Below are positions 36,602-46,857 of a stretch of DNA of 64,000 bases, piece by piece (the stretch's first letter is position 1; each line of letters starts with the position of its first letter). The notes under the pieces are model-generated. The model was given only the letters and a program-made list of their open reading frames with translations. It did not search any database and had not been told where the DNA came from. Source of the stretch: Io17-Chloro-G2 sp965226915 (GTDB lineage Bacteria > Chloroflexota > Dehalococcoidia > Lucifugimonadales > UBA3495); assembly GCA_965226915.1 (NCBI GenBank), contig CBDDEJ010000011.1, positions 434,001-498,000 on the forward strand. The letters run 5' to 3'. A program made the position numbers and the translations under genes.

Positions 36602-39378
36602 ATGACCGCCACCGCAACTACCATCTTAGCAGGCAACCGAGCTATGAACTTCATCTACCGTTTCGACCAAGGCGACGCTTCCATGTCCGGCCTCCTGGGC
36701 GGCAAGGGGAGCAATCTGTGTGAGATGGTCCGCTTGGGCCTGCCGGTCCCGCCGGGTTTTGTCATTTCCACAGAGGTTTGCGATCACTACAACTCCCAGG
36801 GCGGCAGCCTGCCTCCTGGCCTAGACGCCGATATCAAGTCCAACGTCAAGCTACTGGAAAAAGCCTTAGGCAAGACTTTCGGGTCTGCGGATTCTCCCCT
36901 TCTGGTCTCGGTGCGATCGGGTGCTCAGGTTTCTATGCCAGGCATGATGGACACCATTTTGAATCTGGGTATCAACGACCAGATCGTGGATGGCTTGGCT
37001 GCGTTGATGGGCGACCCCAGGCCGGCCTATGACGCCTACCGTCGATTTTTGCAAATCTACGCGAACGTGGTGTTGGCCGTTCCAGGCGAGGCCTTCGAAG
37101 AAATATTGACTTCCCACAAGGAAAAGGCGCGGGTAGAGCAGGATTTCCAGTTAAATCCCCAGCAGATCCGCGGGGTGATTGCTGATTTCAGGGCGGCGAT
37201 CCGTTCTGAAAGCGGCGACGATATTCCCGCCGATCCCTGGCGGCAGCTTACCTTGGCGGTGGAGGCCGTATTCAGAAGTTGGAATAATCCGAGGGCCATC
37301 TTCTACAGGGATCACAACGGCATATCCCACGACATAGGAACCGCCGTTACCGTCCAGGCGATGGTGTTCGGCAGCCTGGGCCCCACCAGCGGCACTGGAG
37401 TCCTTTTCACCCGGAATCCCTCCGACGGCATACGCAAGCCGTACGGGGAATTTTTGTCCAACGCCCAGGGGGAAGACGTGGTGGCAGGCGTCAGAACCCC
37501 CCAGCCCATCTCAAGCCTGGCTCCAGTCATGCCCCAAGCGTACCAAGACCTGATGGACCTGGCGCAGAGACTCGAATCCCACTACCACGACATTCAAGAC
37601 ATGGAATTCACCATAGAAAACGGCCGCTTGTTTTTGCTGCAGACCCGAAACGCCAAGCGCACGGCGTTGGCTACCGTGAAAGCGTCCGTGGACATGGCCA
37701 ACGAGGGGTTGATCAGCCGGAATGAAGCCATCCTCCGGGTGGATGCCGAAGCGATGGTCCAGTTGATGGTTCCCCAGTTCAAGCTGGACACCGAATCCAC
37801 TGAGATGAGAGCAGCCCTGATGGCCCAGGGGTTCGGCGCTTCGCCTGGCGCGGCCACGGGCAAGGTTTATTTTGAAGCAGACCGGGCAACCGAAGCAGCC
37901 GCCCAGGGTGTTTCGGTGATATTGGTCCGACCGGAAACAAAACCTGACGATATCCACGGGATCATCGTATCGTCAGGTTTGGTCACGATTCGCGGAGGCG
38001 TGACCAGCCACGCCGCTGTGGTTACCCGAGGTTTAGGAATCCCGTGCATAGTTGGCTGCGAGGCGGCTCAAGTAGACCCGGACCAGGGGTTTTTCGCCGC
38101 CAACGGCTGGATCATCCGCGAGGGCGAGGACATTAGCATCGACGGCGCCACCGGCAACGTGTACGTGGGAAGTATGGAGACGGTGGAACCCGCCCTGGAC
38201 GGAATGGCGGAAGCCAAAGAGATTCTTGAGTGGGCAGACCAGGTTCGCAAGTGGGAGTCATGGCCAACGCCGACACCCCAGCCGACGCGGCTCAGGCGGT
38301 CGCTATGGGCGCAGAAGGGATTGGCCTCTGCCGCACCGAGCATATGTTTCTCGACCCCCAGCGCCTCCCCGAAGTACGCCGCATGCTGGTTAATGCCGAC
38401 GCGGCCGAGCAATGGCGGCGGAAACAACCCGAAGGCGTGGAAGAGCCAACGCCCGGAGCGGAGCTGCCGGCAGGGGTTGAAGATTTCTACAGCGCCCTGG
38501 AAAACGTCAGGCAGCTACAGACCGAGGATTTCACTGGGATCTTGCGGGTGATGGGACCACGCCCGGTGATCATCCGCCTCTTGGATGCCCCACTCCACGA
38601 ATTTTTACCGCCTTACGAAGACGTAAACTCCGAGTTATCGGATTTACAAAGATCGGGAGCGACTCCTGAGGAGATCACAGACAAACTAACCTTTTTGATG
38701 CTGGTGGACTCTCTCAGGGAGGAAAACCCTATGCTGGGGCACCGGGGCTGCCGGTTGGGTTTGAGCTTCCCGGCTATCTACCGGATGCAGGTGGAGGCAA
38801 TAATCACCGCCGGGGCGCGACTGATCAAACAAGGATTTCAGGTCAATCCTGAGATCATGATTCCATTGACCGTGCACGTGGAAGAGATGCGGAGGCTGCG
38901 GGAGGACCTGACGGCAACGGCCTCCCGTGTGCAAGAAATACTGGGGGTTCAGGTCGCCTATAAATTCGGCACGATGATCGAAACGCCACGTCCGGCTTTA
39001 ACGGCTGGAGACATCGCCCGCGAATCGGATTTTTTTAGTTTGGGCACTAACGATTTGACGCAAATGGCTTTCGGTTTCAGCCGGGACGACGCTCAGGCAA
39101 AATTCTTAGGCTCCTATATTGCGGAGGGCGTGCTGCCCGTAGACCCCTTCGCCACCATCGACGCCGACGGCGTAGGGATGCTGGTCAGGTTGGCGGTGGA
39201 TGCGGGAAGAAAAACCAGGCCGGATTTGGAGATCGGCATTTGCGGCGAGCACGGTGGAGACCCAGTTAGCATTGCCTTCTGCCATGACGCCGGTTTGGAT
39301 TACGTGAGTTGCTCCCCCTTCCGGGTGGCCGTGGCCCGCTTGGCCGCAGCGCAGGTTGCTATAAGCCAACCAAAATAG
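36602..39378 (+). pseudogene. ppdK: Pyruvate, phosphate dikinase with one frameshift
   Basis: Joined, about 925 residues, slightly longer than the usual ~880. Start ATG 36602 follows GGAGGTGAGG. The ATP-grasp domain has LLGGKGSNLCEMVRLGLPVP and GTGVLFTRNPSDG; the swivelling domain has RGGVTSHAAVVTRGLGIPC with the phospho-His; the C-terminal PEP domain has GAEGIGLCRTEHMF and ICGEHGGDP. At about 38250 the frame shifts: CGCAAGTGGGAGTC should read CGCAAGGTGGGAGTC to join ADQVRK to VGVMANADTPADA, a one-base loss. All catalytic motifs are otherwise intact, so a sequencing or assembly error is as likely as a true mutation. The enzyme interconverts pyruvate and PEP. Confidence 0.9.
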
Positions 39379-39411
39379 TAGCCGGATGCCCAGATTCGGG
39401 GCGCTTGACGG

Positions 39412-40377
39412 CTACAACAAATTTTCTGGGTCGAACCCATCCCAATCAAAAAGCCTTAGAAGCATGGCGAAGAACCGGGCGCTATCCACCCGCTCGGCCA
39501 CCAAAACGTTTCCGTCACCTGCGCCGGGGATTCGGCTCTCCCCCAACCGGTTTTGATCTTTGGTTTCCACCCTCAGGGTCGTTTGGGGCCCATCGACGGT
39601 GTGAGGGTCTAAAGCCGCCGCCACGGCCAGGGGATCGTAAAACTGAAACTGGTCTCTGGCGGCGTCCAAGCGAAACCAATCTTGCAACAACCGGATGGCC
39701 AACACTCCCATGCGGTTGCCTCCCTTCAACGCCTCCACCTGCCTGCGGCTCAGCGCTGCTTGCCGGGATGCGCCCAGATCCACCAGGGTGATAGAAACCC
39801 CTGACGACACGACCATATCAGCCGCCTCCGGGTCGCTGTAGAAGTTGAATTCAGCATGGGGGGTGGCGTTTCCGGGAGAGTTAACCGCTCCACCCATGAC
39901 AACTAAGGAGTCTGCCAACTCCAGCACACCTGGATGGCGTTGAATGAGGCGGGCCAGGTTGGTAAGCGGGCCCAGGGCTACGATCGTTATGGCTCCCGGT
40001 GAGGCCGTGAGGCTGCGGGCCAGAAACTCGGTTGCCCGCAAGGCGGAAGGTTCAGCTTGGGGTCTGGACAACCTGCCGGGAAGGCCCGTGTTGCCATGGA
40101 AAGCAAATGAGTAACCGAAGCGGCCGGTCAGAGGCCGGGATGCCCCACGATAAACGGGAACGTCCAGCCGGCCTATGGCGTTCAAAATGGATAGTGCGTT
40201 GGCGGTTGCTCTGGCCAGCGGTACATTGCCACCCACCGTGGTCAGACCCAGCACATTCTGCGCCAAACCTCGCGGCTCCGGCGCCTCTAGCGCCGGAGCC
40301 GCGAGGGCCATGAGAATCGCGATGGCGTCGTCAACTCCCGGATCGGTGTCTAAGATCACGGATGCGGCAGGACTCAC
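39412..40377 (-). CDS. Nucleoside hydrolase (IUNH family)
   Basis: About 321 residues from a GTG at 40377-40375 that overlaps the upstream gene's TGA (GTGA). A longer frame to 40455 exists but would overlap that gene by 82 bp. The metal-binding N-terminal motif ILDTDPGVDDAIAILMAL is diagnostic, followed by VGGNVPLARATANAL, ITIVALGPLTNLARL and AEFNFYSDPEAADMV. Family members split ribonucleosides into base and ribose. It is the last gene of the minus-strand hopanoid block, which is notable because adenosyl-hopane and related nucleoside intermediates occur in that pathway (link is inference). Confidence 0.88.
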   Translation of the reverse strand: MSPAASVILDTDPGVDDAIAILMALAAPALEAPEPRGLAQNVLGLTTVGGNVPLARATANALSILNAIGRLDVPVYRGASRPLTGRFGYSFAFHGNTGLPGRLSRPQAEPSALRATEFLARSLTASPGAITIVALGPLTNLARLIQRHPGVLELADSLVVMGGAVNSPGNATPHAEFNFYSDPEAADMVVSSGVSITLVDLGASRQAALSRRQVEALKGGNRMGVLAIRLLQDWFRLDAARDQFQFYDPLAVAAALDPHTVDGPQTTLRVETKDQNRLGESRIPGAGDGNVLVAERVDSARFFAMLLRLFDWDGFDPENLL

Positions 40378-41360
40378 CCCGGTATTTGACCCCAGTCTTT
40401 GTTTAATAGATTTGAGTTGGCGTAGGCCATCAATGCATCCATAGAGGTGTGCCAAAACCTGTAATCCGTGGCCTGTTTTAGCGTGCCCGTGCTGAGCACG
40501 ATGGGATACCTGACCAGGTTGAGCCCGGCGGCGGTGGATTCCCGTTGTAGCCTCAGGTTCCAGGTCAATCGAACCAAGGGATAAGCAAGAAAGGGTGGGA
40601 GGCTCAACATCCGGCTTTTGATTGTCTCCGCCATCTCCCGGTAGAACACCACGCCATCGCCAGCCACGTTGAATACGCCTTCGATACCTCGCTGAATGAC
40701 GATGTCCAACACCCTGGCCAAGTCGTCTTGGTAGACGAATTGCAGGGGAGGGTTATGGCTTTCAGCGGCTAGCATCCAATGTTTAAAGAATCCTTGGGTT
40801 ACAGGGTTGCCCCGCGCCGGACCCAAAACCATACAGGTGCGAAGAATAGTGACCTTGGTTTCTCCGTGCTCTTCGGCGAATTCCTGAAGAACCTGCTCGG
40901 ACAGGAAGTTATCGTAGCCGTAGGGGAAATCAGGCTCCGGCCTCAATGGGGACCTGACAGTCAAAGGGATAGGGTTGTCAGGGCGGGCCCCGTAAACCGT
41001 ATGGGAACTCAAAAACACCAAGTGCTTCACTCCCGTGCGCACGCAAGATTCCAGAACGGTCTTGAGGGCCCTTAGGTTCGTCTCCCGAATCTCGTTCACT
41101 TCCCGGCGGCTTCTACCCCGCCGGCTGACGAAGGCGAGATGCACCAAAGTGGACACGTGATGTTCCAAAAGAGCGTCATCTATGGGTTCGGTGACATCGC
41201 GGCGGTAGGCGGCGATGTTGTGGAAGGGGAAAGGCAGCGGCCGGTTGTCGATGGCCACCAGCTTTTGCGGCTCCCCCTTTTCTTCCAGATGGCGCAGGAG
41301 GCAGGAACCGATGTACCCCGAGGCCCCGGTGACCGCCATTGAGACGGAGGGTGTGGTCAT
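40374..41360 (-). CDS. NAD-dependent epimerase/dehydratase family (extended SDR)
   Basis: 328 residues. The Rossmann motif AVTGASGYIGSCLLRHL binds NAD(P), LVHLAFVSRRGR and LVFLSSHTVYGA follow. The catalytic site reads FPYGYDNFLSEQ where family members normally have Y-x-x-x-K; the Lys position is Asn, so classical SDR chemistry may be altered or lost. The C-terminus has DDLARVLDIVIQRGIEGVFNVAGDG as in sugar epimerases. It lies in the hopanoid block, 142 bp downstream of the squalene-synthase-like gene and overlapping the nucleoside hydrolase gene. Confidence 0.8.
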   Translation of the reverse strand: MTTPSVSMAVTGASGYIGSCLLRHLEEKGEPQKLVAIDNRPLPFPFHNIAAYRRDVTEPIDDALLEHHVSTLVHLAFVSRRGRSRREVNEIRETNLRALKTVLESCVRTGVKHLVFLSSHTVYGARPDNPIPLTVRSPLRPEPDFPYGYDNFLSEQVLQEFAEEHGETKVTILRTCMVLGPARGNPVTQGFFKHWMLAAESHNPPLQFVYQDDLARVLDIVIQRGIEGVFNVAGDGVVFYREMAETIKSRMLSLPPFLAYPLVRLTWNLRLQRESTAAGLNLVRYPIVLSTGTLKQATDYRFWHTSMDALMAYANSNLLNKDWGQIPG

Positions 41361-41502
41361 ATTGGCCCTCTATGCTGATTCAGCTGAGGGGGATGGCCAG
41401 TTACGCCTAGGTGTGCGGTGCCAAGGATACCCGCCGCAAAGGCTCGATATTGGTTATCAATCAACCCGGTCAAGCACGCATTCGCCATCGATGACGGGTC
41501 TC

Positions 41503-42411
41503 TCATGGTTTGCCAGGGTGCAGCCCCGACAGGGTGCTGCCTAGCCAGGTTTGAGCCATGACGCGGATCTTTTGGGGTTTCGACAAGCTGACCCGATGGT
41601 GCAACACGTCGTAGTCCGCGGATTCGATTCCTTCGAGAACCTTTCGATAGAGTTGCCCCAGTACCGCAGGGCATGCCCGGGACCGGTAGGAAAGATAGGG
41701 TAAAAGCTGAAAACCGCTGTGGAAATATTCCTTAGCCCGCTGGGCCTGAAACCGCATCAGGTTAGTAAAGGCTTCGTTGACGATTCCCGCCTGCAAATTG
41801 TCTTCAGTGTAACCAAACCGGGCCATCTCGTCCTGGGGAAGATAAACCCGGTTCATCCCCAGGTCTTCTTGCACGTCTCGGGCAATATTCGTGAGTTGCA
41901 TAGCCAAACCGAGGTCTATGGCGTGCTCCTTGGCCCGGGGATCTTGGTATCCAAAGATCTGAAGGCAGATCAGCCCAACCACCGAGGCCACCTGGTAACA
42001 GTATTCGCGGAGTTCTGGAAAGGTTTGATACCTGTTTTTGACGAGATCCGACTGGACGCCGGAGACAATGTCTTGGAAGTGTTCGATGGGAATTTCGTAA
42101 CGATGGGCTACATCGTGCAAGGCCAGGAAAAGCGGAGTTTTGGCGCTGCCGGTGAATGATCCTTCCAAGTCTGCACGTATCTCCGACAGCCGAGCTAGCT
42201 TGGTTCTGGTGGTTTCGGATCGGCTTTCATCGTCGACTGAGTCATCGCAATAGCGGCAGAACGCGTAGATGACGTAGATGGCATGCCGCCGCTCCGCAGG
42301 CAGGGTCAAAAACGCGTAGTAGAAGTTTTTTGCTTCCCTTCGGGTGATGTTTCGGCATTGCTCGTAAGCCGATGCCAGGTCGGATTGCAGGTAAGACATT
42401 CTGGCCCCCAA
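41503..42411 (-). CDS. hpnD: Squalene/phytoene synthase family (HpnD-like)
   Basis: 302 residues of a trans-isoprenyl diphosphate synthase head-to-head enzyme. The two Asp-rich motifs are YCDDSVDDES near residue 55 and NIARDVQEDLGMNRVYLP near 175. The start MSYLQSDLASAYEQCRNITRREAKNFYYAF is typical of HpnD/HpnC. In hopanoid clusters HpnD makes presqualene diphosphate from farnesyl diphosphate. Only one such gene is in the window, with no HpnE-like FAD enzyme, so it may act as a full squalene synthase or partner genes lie elsewhere. ATG at 42411 or 42399. Confidence 0.82.
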   Translation of the reverse strand: MGARMSYLQSDLASAYEQCRNITRREAKNFYYAFLTLPAERRHAIYVIYAFCRYCDDSVDDESRSETTRTKLARLSEIRADLEGSFTGSAKTPLFLALHDVAHRYEIPIEHFQDIVSGVQSDLVKNRYQTFPELREYCYQVASVVGLICLQIFGYQDPRAKEHAIDLGLAMQLTNIARDVQEDLGMNRVYLPQDEMARFGYTEDNLQAGIVNEAFTNLMRFQAQRAKEYFHSGFQLLPYLSYRSRACPAVLGQLYRKVLEGIESADYDVLHHRVSLSKPQKIRVMAQTWLGSTLSGLHPGKP

Positions 42412-42413
42412 CC

Positions 42414-42863
42414 CTACTCGCCGAATATTTGAAGCATGACCTCTCTGGACCGGGGATGGTCAAGCTCGATGAAAAAGACACTCTGGTAGTTGCCAAATTG
42501 CATGTTGCCGTCGATGAGCGGGATGGTCTCGCTGGTGCCCAACAGAAGGTGTTGCAGGTGGGCATGCCCGTTGGGAGATTCATCGGGCGTCATGTTGACG
42601 GTTCGAATCGAAAAATCGTTGTGCTGGTAGCCTCCGTCACGGGGAGAGAGTCTCTCCAAAAAGTTCTCCATGTCCTTCAGCAGCAACGGCTCATTTTCAT
42701 TAATCTTTATTGCGGCAGTGGTGTGCTTTGAAAAGACAACGACAAAGCCGTTTGCGACCTTGGACTCTGCGACACAACTACACACCCAATCCGTGATGTC
42801 GATGAACTCCGGTGCTTTTTGGGTGTCCAGATGCAGGCAGTACGACTTGGCAACCATGCTCAT
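42414..42863 (-). CDS. YjbQ/UPF0047 family protein
   Basis: 149 residues. SKHTTAAIKINENEPLLLKD, then HAHLQHLLLGTSETIPLIDG and FFIELDHPRSREV, are the conserved blocks of the YjbQ (UPF0047) family, some members of which show weak thiamine-phosphate synthase activity. The His residues of HAHLQH form a metal or phosphate site. It sits with 2-bp gaps between shc and the squalene-synthase-like gene, so it is clearly part of the hopanoid operon, where its job is unknown. Confidence 0.88.
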   Translation of the reverse strand: MSMVAKSYCLHLDTQKAPEFIDITDWVCSCVAESKVANGFVVVFSKHTTAAIKINENEPLLLKDMENFLERLSPRDGGYQHNDFSIRTVNMTPDESPNGHAHLQHLLLGTSETIPLIDGNMQFGNYQSVFFIELDHPRSREVMLQIFGE

Positions 42864-42865
42864 TA

Positions 42866-44938
42866 TTATCCCTCTGTGGTCAAAGCTGGGCTATTGGCCA
42901 CTTGATCATTGAAAATGTGTTCCCCGGATCGAGTCGGTGCTGACAAATTGCGAAACCGTCCCAGCGCCAGCAAGGGCCAATAGTTACGGTACAGGTGGTA
43001 GTTGATCATAAATCCGGAGGATGTATTCGGACCCTGATGTCCCCTTTCGCCGGGTTTAGGAAGTTGATCAAGTCTCTCACCCACGAGGTACCCGGGAAAC
43101 CCGGCGCCGGTGAAATGGGGTTCGTCCCAAAATCCCTCGCCCGTCTGGGAGCTGGTTAGGTAACGAATCCCCATGTGGACTTCCGGCGTATCGATCTCGC
43201 CTGCCGCCATTAGCGCCAACAACCCCCACGCGGTTTGGGATGCCGTGCTGGGCCCTACCCCACGGAGGGACGGATCGGCATAGGAGGCGCAGCTCTCTCC
43301 CCACCCGCCATCATTGTTCTGGTGCTCCAACATCCAGTCAACTGCTTTCCGTACGTACGGTTGGGACATGTCTTCCCCTATTGCGTACATTGCTGGCAAT
43401 ACGGCGCCTATCCCATAAACGTAGTTCACGCCCCAGCGGCCAAACCAGGAACCATCGGTTTCTTGCTCTCGTTTGATGAAATCGCAGGCCCTCTTGACCG
43501 GCGGGAAGTCTTGGGTGTAGCCAAGCTTGCCGAACATTTCCACCAAGTGGGCCGTAACATCCACACTGGGCGGGTCAAGCAGTTCTCCAAAGTCGGCAAA
43601 CGGGAGGTTGGCCAGATATTTACGGTTATTGTCTTTGTCGAAGGACGCCCAACCGCCGTTCTTGCTTTGCAACGCCAGCAGCCAATCTACACAACGCTTG
43701 ATCGCCTCTTGCCGGCGGGGTTCTTCAGCCGGCGGAAGGGGGACTGACGAGAGGGCGATTATCACCTCGGCGGCGTCGTCAATGTCTGGGTAATGAACGT
43801 TTTCAAACTCAAATGACCACCCGCCCGGTTCAGTATTCTTCGCCCTGACCTGCCAATCTCCAGACTCCAGGACTTGGCGGTCCAGCAGCCAACGGGTGGA
43901 GTTTTGAATCATGGGATTCGAGGCGGCCACTCCTGATTCCAGCAACGCTATTTGGGCTAGGCAGGTGTCCCACACAGGAGACACGCAGGGTTGAACTATA
44001 AAGGTATCCTCATCTTCGATGGCGAAATATTCAAACCCGGTAAATCCTTGTTCCATCACCGGATGGTCCATGTCGAAGCCCAACTGGTTCAATGCAATGA
44101 GGCTATAGACCCAGGGTGGCTGGATGCCTCCCCAAGAGCCGTCCCGCTCCTGATGATCCTTGAGCCAATCGACGATCTTTCGCTCGGCATTGCCCCTTAA
44201 CGGGTGAATCGGGAGCCGGTCATATAGCCCCAACGCCTGATCGACGTAGTACAAGAGTTTTGGCCAGCCCCAATTCTCTTCGGGTTCCGGCATGGAATAA
44301 TCAGTTTCCGACCTGGGAAGAGGGTAAAGTTCATCAATGGCGGCGAACTCGGGAATCTCACAGGTGGGCCTGCGGGTGAGTATGACCAACATAGGCACAA
44401 TGGTGCCCCTGGACCAGCTGGAAAACTCGTATATGTTAAACGGCGCCCACGTGGGGAGCAGCATGATCTCAGGCGGCATAGTTGGGGTGCCCTTCCAGTC
44501 CCACTGTCCAAATATGGCCAGCCAGATCTTCGTGAAGATCCGAGTCTGAGGCACGCCTCCCATGGAAAGGATGAAATCCCGCGCTTTTCGCATGTGCTCG
44601 GCTTCAGCTGAATGGCCTGCCAGTTTCAAGGCGAAGTAGCATTCCACCGATGTGCTAAGGTCGCCGGGCCCGTCGTAATATTGGCCCCAGGACCCGTCTT
44701 CCGACTGTTGCCGCAGCAGGTAGTTGGCTATTTTACGCCAACGGCCGTCATCCCTCTTATCCAGGAAGTGAGTCAACAGAAGGTATTCCGCCTCGATGGT
44801 GGGGTTTGCTTCCAACCTGGCCCACCAATAACCCTCTTCGAACTGGTTGCGCCGGAAGAAATCCTGGCACCTATCTATAGCGTGGTCGAGCATTTGGGCC
44901 GATACCGGCTTGGCTGATGTAGAAGTGTTCAGAGCCAT
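42866..44938 (-). CDS. shc: Squalene-hopene cyclase
   Basis: About 690 residues from ATG 44938 (MALNTSTSAKP), 5 bp after hpnA; the open frame reaches 44986 inside hpnA. The catalytic acid motif reads HYPDIDDAAEVIIALS, matching the DXDD of hopene cyclases. Many QW repeats are visible (QSEDGSWGQYYDG, QERDGSWGGIQPPW, QSKNGGWASFDKDN, QETDGSWFGRWGVNY, QNNDGGWGESCASY). The enzyme cyclises squalene to hopene or hopanol at the membrane. It is the core gene of the cluster. Confidence 0.97.
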   Translation of the reverse strand: MALNTSTSAKPVSAQMLDHAIDRCQDFFRRNQFEEGYWWARLEANPTIEAEYLLLTHFLDKRDDGRWRKIANYLLRQQSEDGSWGQYYDGPGDLSTSVECYFALKLAGHSAEAEHMRKARDFILSMGGVPQTRIFTKIWLAIFGQWDWKGTPTMPPEIMLLPTWAPFNIYEFSSWSRGTIVPMLVILTRRPTCEIPEFAAIDELYPLPRSETDYSMPEPEENWGWPKLLYYVDQALGLYDRLPIHPLRGNAERKIVDWLKDHQERDGSWGGIQPPWVYSLIALNQLGFDMDHPVMEQGFTGFEYFAIEDEDTFIVQPCVSPVWDTCLAQIALLESGVAASNPMIQNSTRWLLDRQVLESGDWQVRAKNTEPGGWSFEFENVHYPDIDDAAEVIIALSSVPLPPAEEPRRQEAIKRCVDWLLALQSKNGGWASFDKDNNRKYLANLPFADFGELLDPPSVDVTAHLVEMFGKLGYTQDFPPVKRACDFIKREQETDGSWFGRWGVNYVYGIGAVLPAMYAIGEDMSQPYVRKAVDWMLEHQNNDGGWGESCASYADPSLRGVGPSTASQTAWGLLALMAAGEIDTPEVHMGIRYLTSSQTGEGFWDEPHFTGAGFPGYLVGERLDQLPKPGERGHQGPNTSSGFMINYHLYRNYWPLLALGRFRNLSAPTRSGEHIFNDQVANSPALTTEG

Positions 44939-44943
44939 TTCTC

Positions 44944-45942
44944 TCAAACTGCCTTGCGCTGTAGATATCCGTAATCGGTGAACCATTTCACTGAATTAGC
45001 CAGTGCTTGTTGAACAGAACTCTGCGGCAGACCCAACTCTGTGATCGCTTTGGCGCAATCTACGTACATAGGACGCTTGGCGGCTTTGATGCCTTCCACC
45101 GGAATCCTCGGCTCCAAGCCTATGATATTCCCTTCCACCGCCTGGTCCAAATAACCGGCCATGGTGACCAGCCAGAAAGGGAGCCTCCAGCGAGGCGGGC
45201 GGAGGCCGGTGATATCCGCCAACATTGAGAATAATTGTTTCAGTGTGACGTTTAGGCTGCCCAAGATGTATCTCTGCCCAGGTTGACCCCTCTTCATGGC
45301 CAGGATGTGCCCAGCGGCTACGTCTTCAACATCGACTATATTCAGCCCGGTGCTGAGGTAGACGGGGATTTGCCTCTTGACAAAATCCAGAACTATTCTA
45401 CCAGTGGGTGTTGGCTTCACGTCCCAGGCCCCCACCGGCGCTGTGGGATTGACGACCACGACCGGCAGACCCTGGGCGGCCTTATCCAGGGCAACCTGTT
45501 CGGCTAGGTGCTTGGATTTTTTGTAGTTCCCGGCTATTAGTTTTGCGTCCACCGGCGTTTCTTCATCCGCCACTCCGCCGGCCGAGAGCCCAATGGTTGA
45601 GACCGTGCTGGTATAGACGATCTTGGATACCCCGGCATCCATGGCTGCATCCAGCACATTGGCAGTCCCTTGGACATTGGTCCGGTGCACCAGATTCCGG
45701 TCCGGACTCCAAAATGTGTAGGCGGCCGCGCAGTGGAACACTGCTTGGCAGCCCCGGGCGGCGCGCACCACCGAATCCTGGTCCAGGATATCCCCCGGCG
45801 CCGGTTCGATTTCAGTGGAATCTATGGCTACAGTATTGCTGCCTGGCCTCACCAGGGCGCGGACCTCATAACCCTCACGCAACAATCTTCTGGCCAGGTT
45901 ACCCCCTATGAAACCGGTTGCCCCGGTGACCAAGACTTTCAT
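44944..45942 (-). CDS. hpnA: Hopanoid-associated sugar epimerase HpnA
   Basis: 332 residues of an extended SDR: MKVLVTGATGFIGGNLARRL, VFHCAAAYTFWSPDRNL and the active-site NYKKSKHLAE with intact Y-x-x-x-K. The segment AAAYTFWSPD and the position between shc and hpnG are typical of HpnA. The reaction is not settled; it is found with sugar-bearing hopanoids. Its ATG overlaps the hpnG stop (ATGA). Confidence 0.9.
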   Translation of the reverse strand: MKVLVTGATGFIGGNLARRLLREGYEVRALVRPGSNTVAIDSTEIEPAPGDILDQDSVVRAARGCQAVFHCAAAYTFWSPDRNLVHRTNVQGTANVLDAAMDAGVSKIVYTSTVSTIGLSAGGVADEETPVDAKLIAGNYKKSKHLAEQVALDKAAQGLPVVVVNPTAPVGAWDVKPTPTGRIVLDFVKRQIPVYLSTGLNIVDVEDVAAGHILAMKRGQPGQRYILGSLNVTLKQLFSMLADITGLRPPRWRLPFWLVTMAGYLDQAVEGNIIGLEPRIPVEGIKAAKRPMYVDCAKAITELGLPQSSVQQALANSVKWFTDYGYLQRKAV

Positions 45943-46850
45943 TTATTTATTCCTGGACTGCTAGGGACGGTATGGGCATTTTCCAACGGGAGGCTAAGAT
46001 CGCCAGCGTCGAGGGAACTGTCGAATGAAGCGCTACCTGGAAGGCTCCTGATTTTGGGAATAAAGGACAGGGCGAATCGAGCCAATGACCGTTGGGCGCT
46101 TTTGATCTGAATCGCTAACCCCAACAACTCCGGTACTCGCCACGGGCGCGCCAAAGTCGACAGGACAGCATTTGATCCCGAAGCAGACATTGAGGAAAGG
46201 TAGCCCGGCAGGCGTTGGTCTGACACGTCCAATACGGCCCTGACGGATAGGAAGTGGGCGCCTGCCTCCTGTACCGCCGCCGCCGCCCAATAATCCTCCA
46301 TGTTCACCGTTGAGACCGAATACTGGTCCAAGATGGCCCGCTTGTCCGCCGGAGAACCTATGATACTGCTAACGGTCAGCGAAGGCGCAGAAGTAAAGCG
46401 CATATTCATTGATTGGCCCGAATCCAACGCCTGTTGGTGCATCCACTGATGGGGAATCAAGGAATCCGGGTAACCTGGATCTTGGCGTCGGCCCGGTGCG
46501 TCCGGCAGGATACCAATCCCGTCCATAGGCGAATTGATGGTTAACGCTTCCCGGCGATACCTTTCGGACAAGACCAGGTCCCCGGATTTCAAGGATGCAT
46601 CCACCGCGCCGGCGAATCCCAATAGCAACACCGTCGGTGGGCAGTTATGGGCCGGATCGACGTTTTGGCGCGACTTCAACATAGAACGAATGCCTTGGTA
46701 AGCCCGCCCAGGACCAATGCCGATTGTGTGAAATGTCAGAACTGCGGAAACATCGATTTGCTTTTTGAGCAAAGATAACTCCTGATCCATCGCAGAGACC
46801 ACGAATAAGCCAGCATCGCTGGAGGCGCTCCTATGGATTAACCCAGTCAT
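45939..46850 (-). CDS. hpnG: HpnG-like nucleoside phosphorylase
   Basis: 303 residues. VVSAMDQELSLLKKQI, TIGIGPGRAYQGIRSML, LLLGFAGAVDASLKSGDLVL and VNMEDYWAAAAVQEAGAHFL form the PNP/MTAN-like fold with the ME-type ribose-binding motif. In hopanoid clusters HpnG removes adenine from adenosylhopane to give ribosylhopane. It sits directly downstream of hpnH (7 bp), as expected for successive steps. Confidence 0.85.
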   Translation of the reverse strand: MTGLIHRSASSDAGLFVVSAMDQELSLLKKQIDVSAVLTFHTIGIGPGRAYQGIRSMLKSRQNVDPAHNCPPTVLLLGFAGAVDASLKSGDLVLSERYRREALTINSPMDGIGILPDAPGRRQDPGYPDSLIPHQWMHQQALDSGQSMNMRFTSAPSLTVSSIIGSPADKRAILDQYSVSTVNMEDYWAAAAVQEAGAHFLSVRAVLDVSDQRLPGYLSSMSASGSNAVLSTLARPWRVPELLGLAIQIKSAQRSLARFALSFIPKIRSLPGSASFDSSLDAGDLSLPLENAHTVPSSPGINK

Positions 46851-46857
46851 ATCATGG

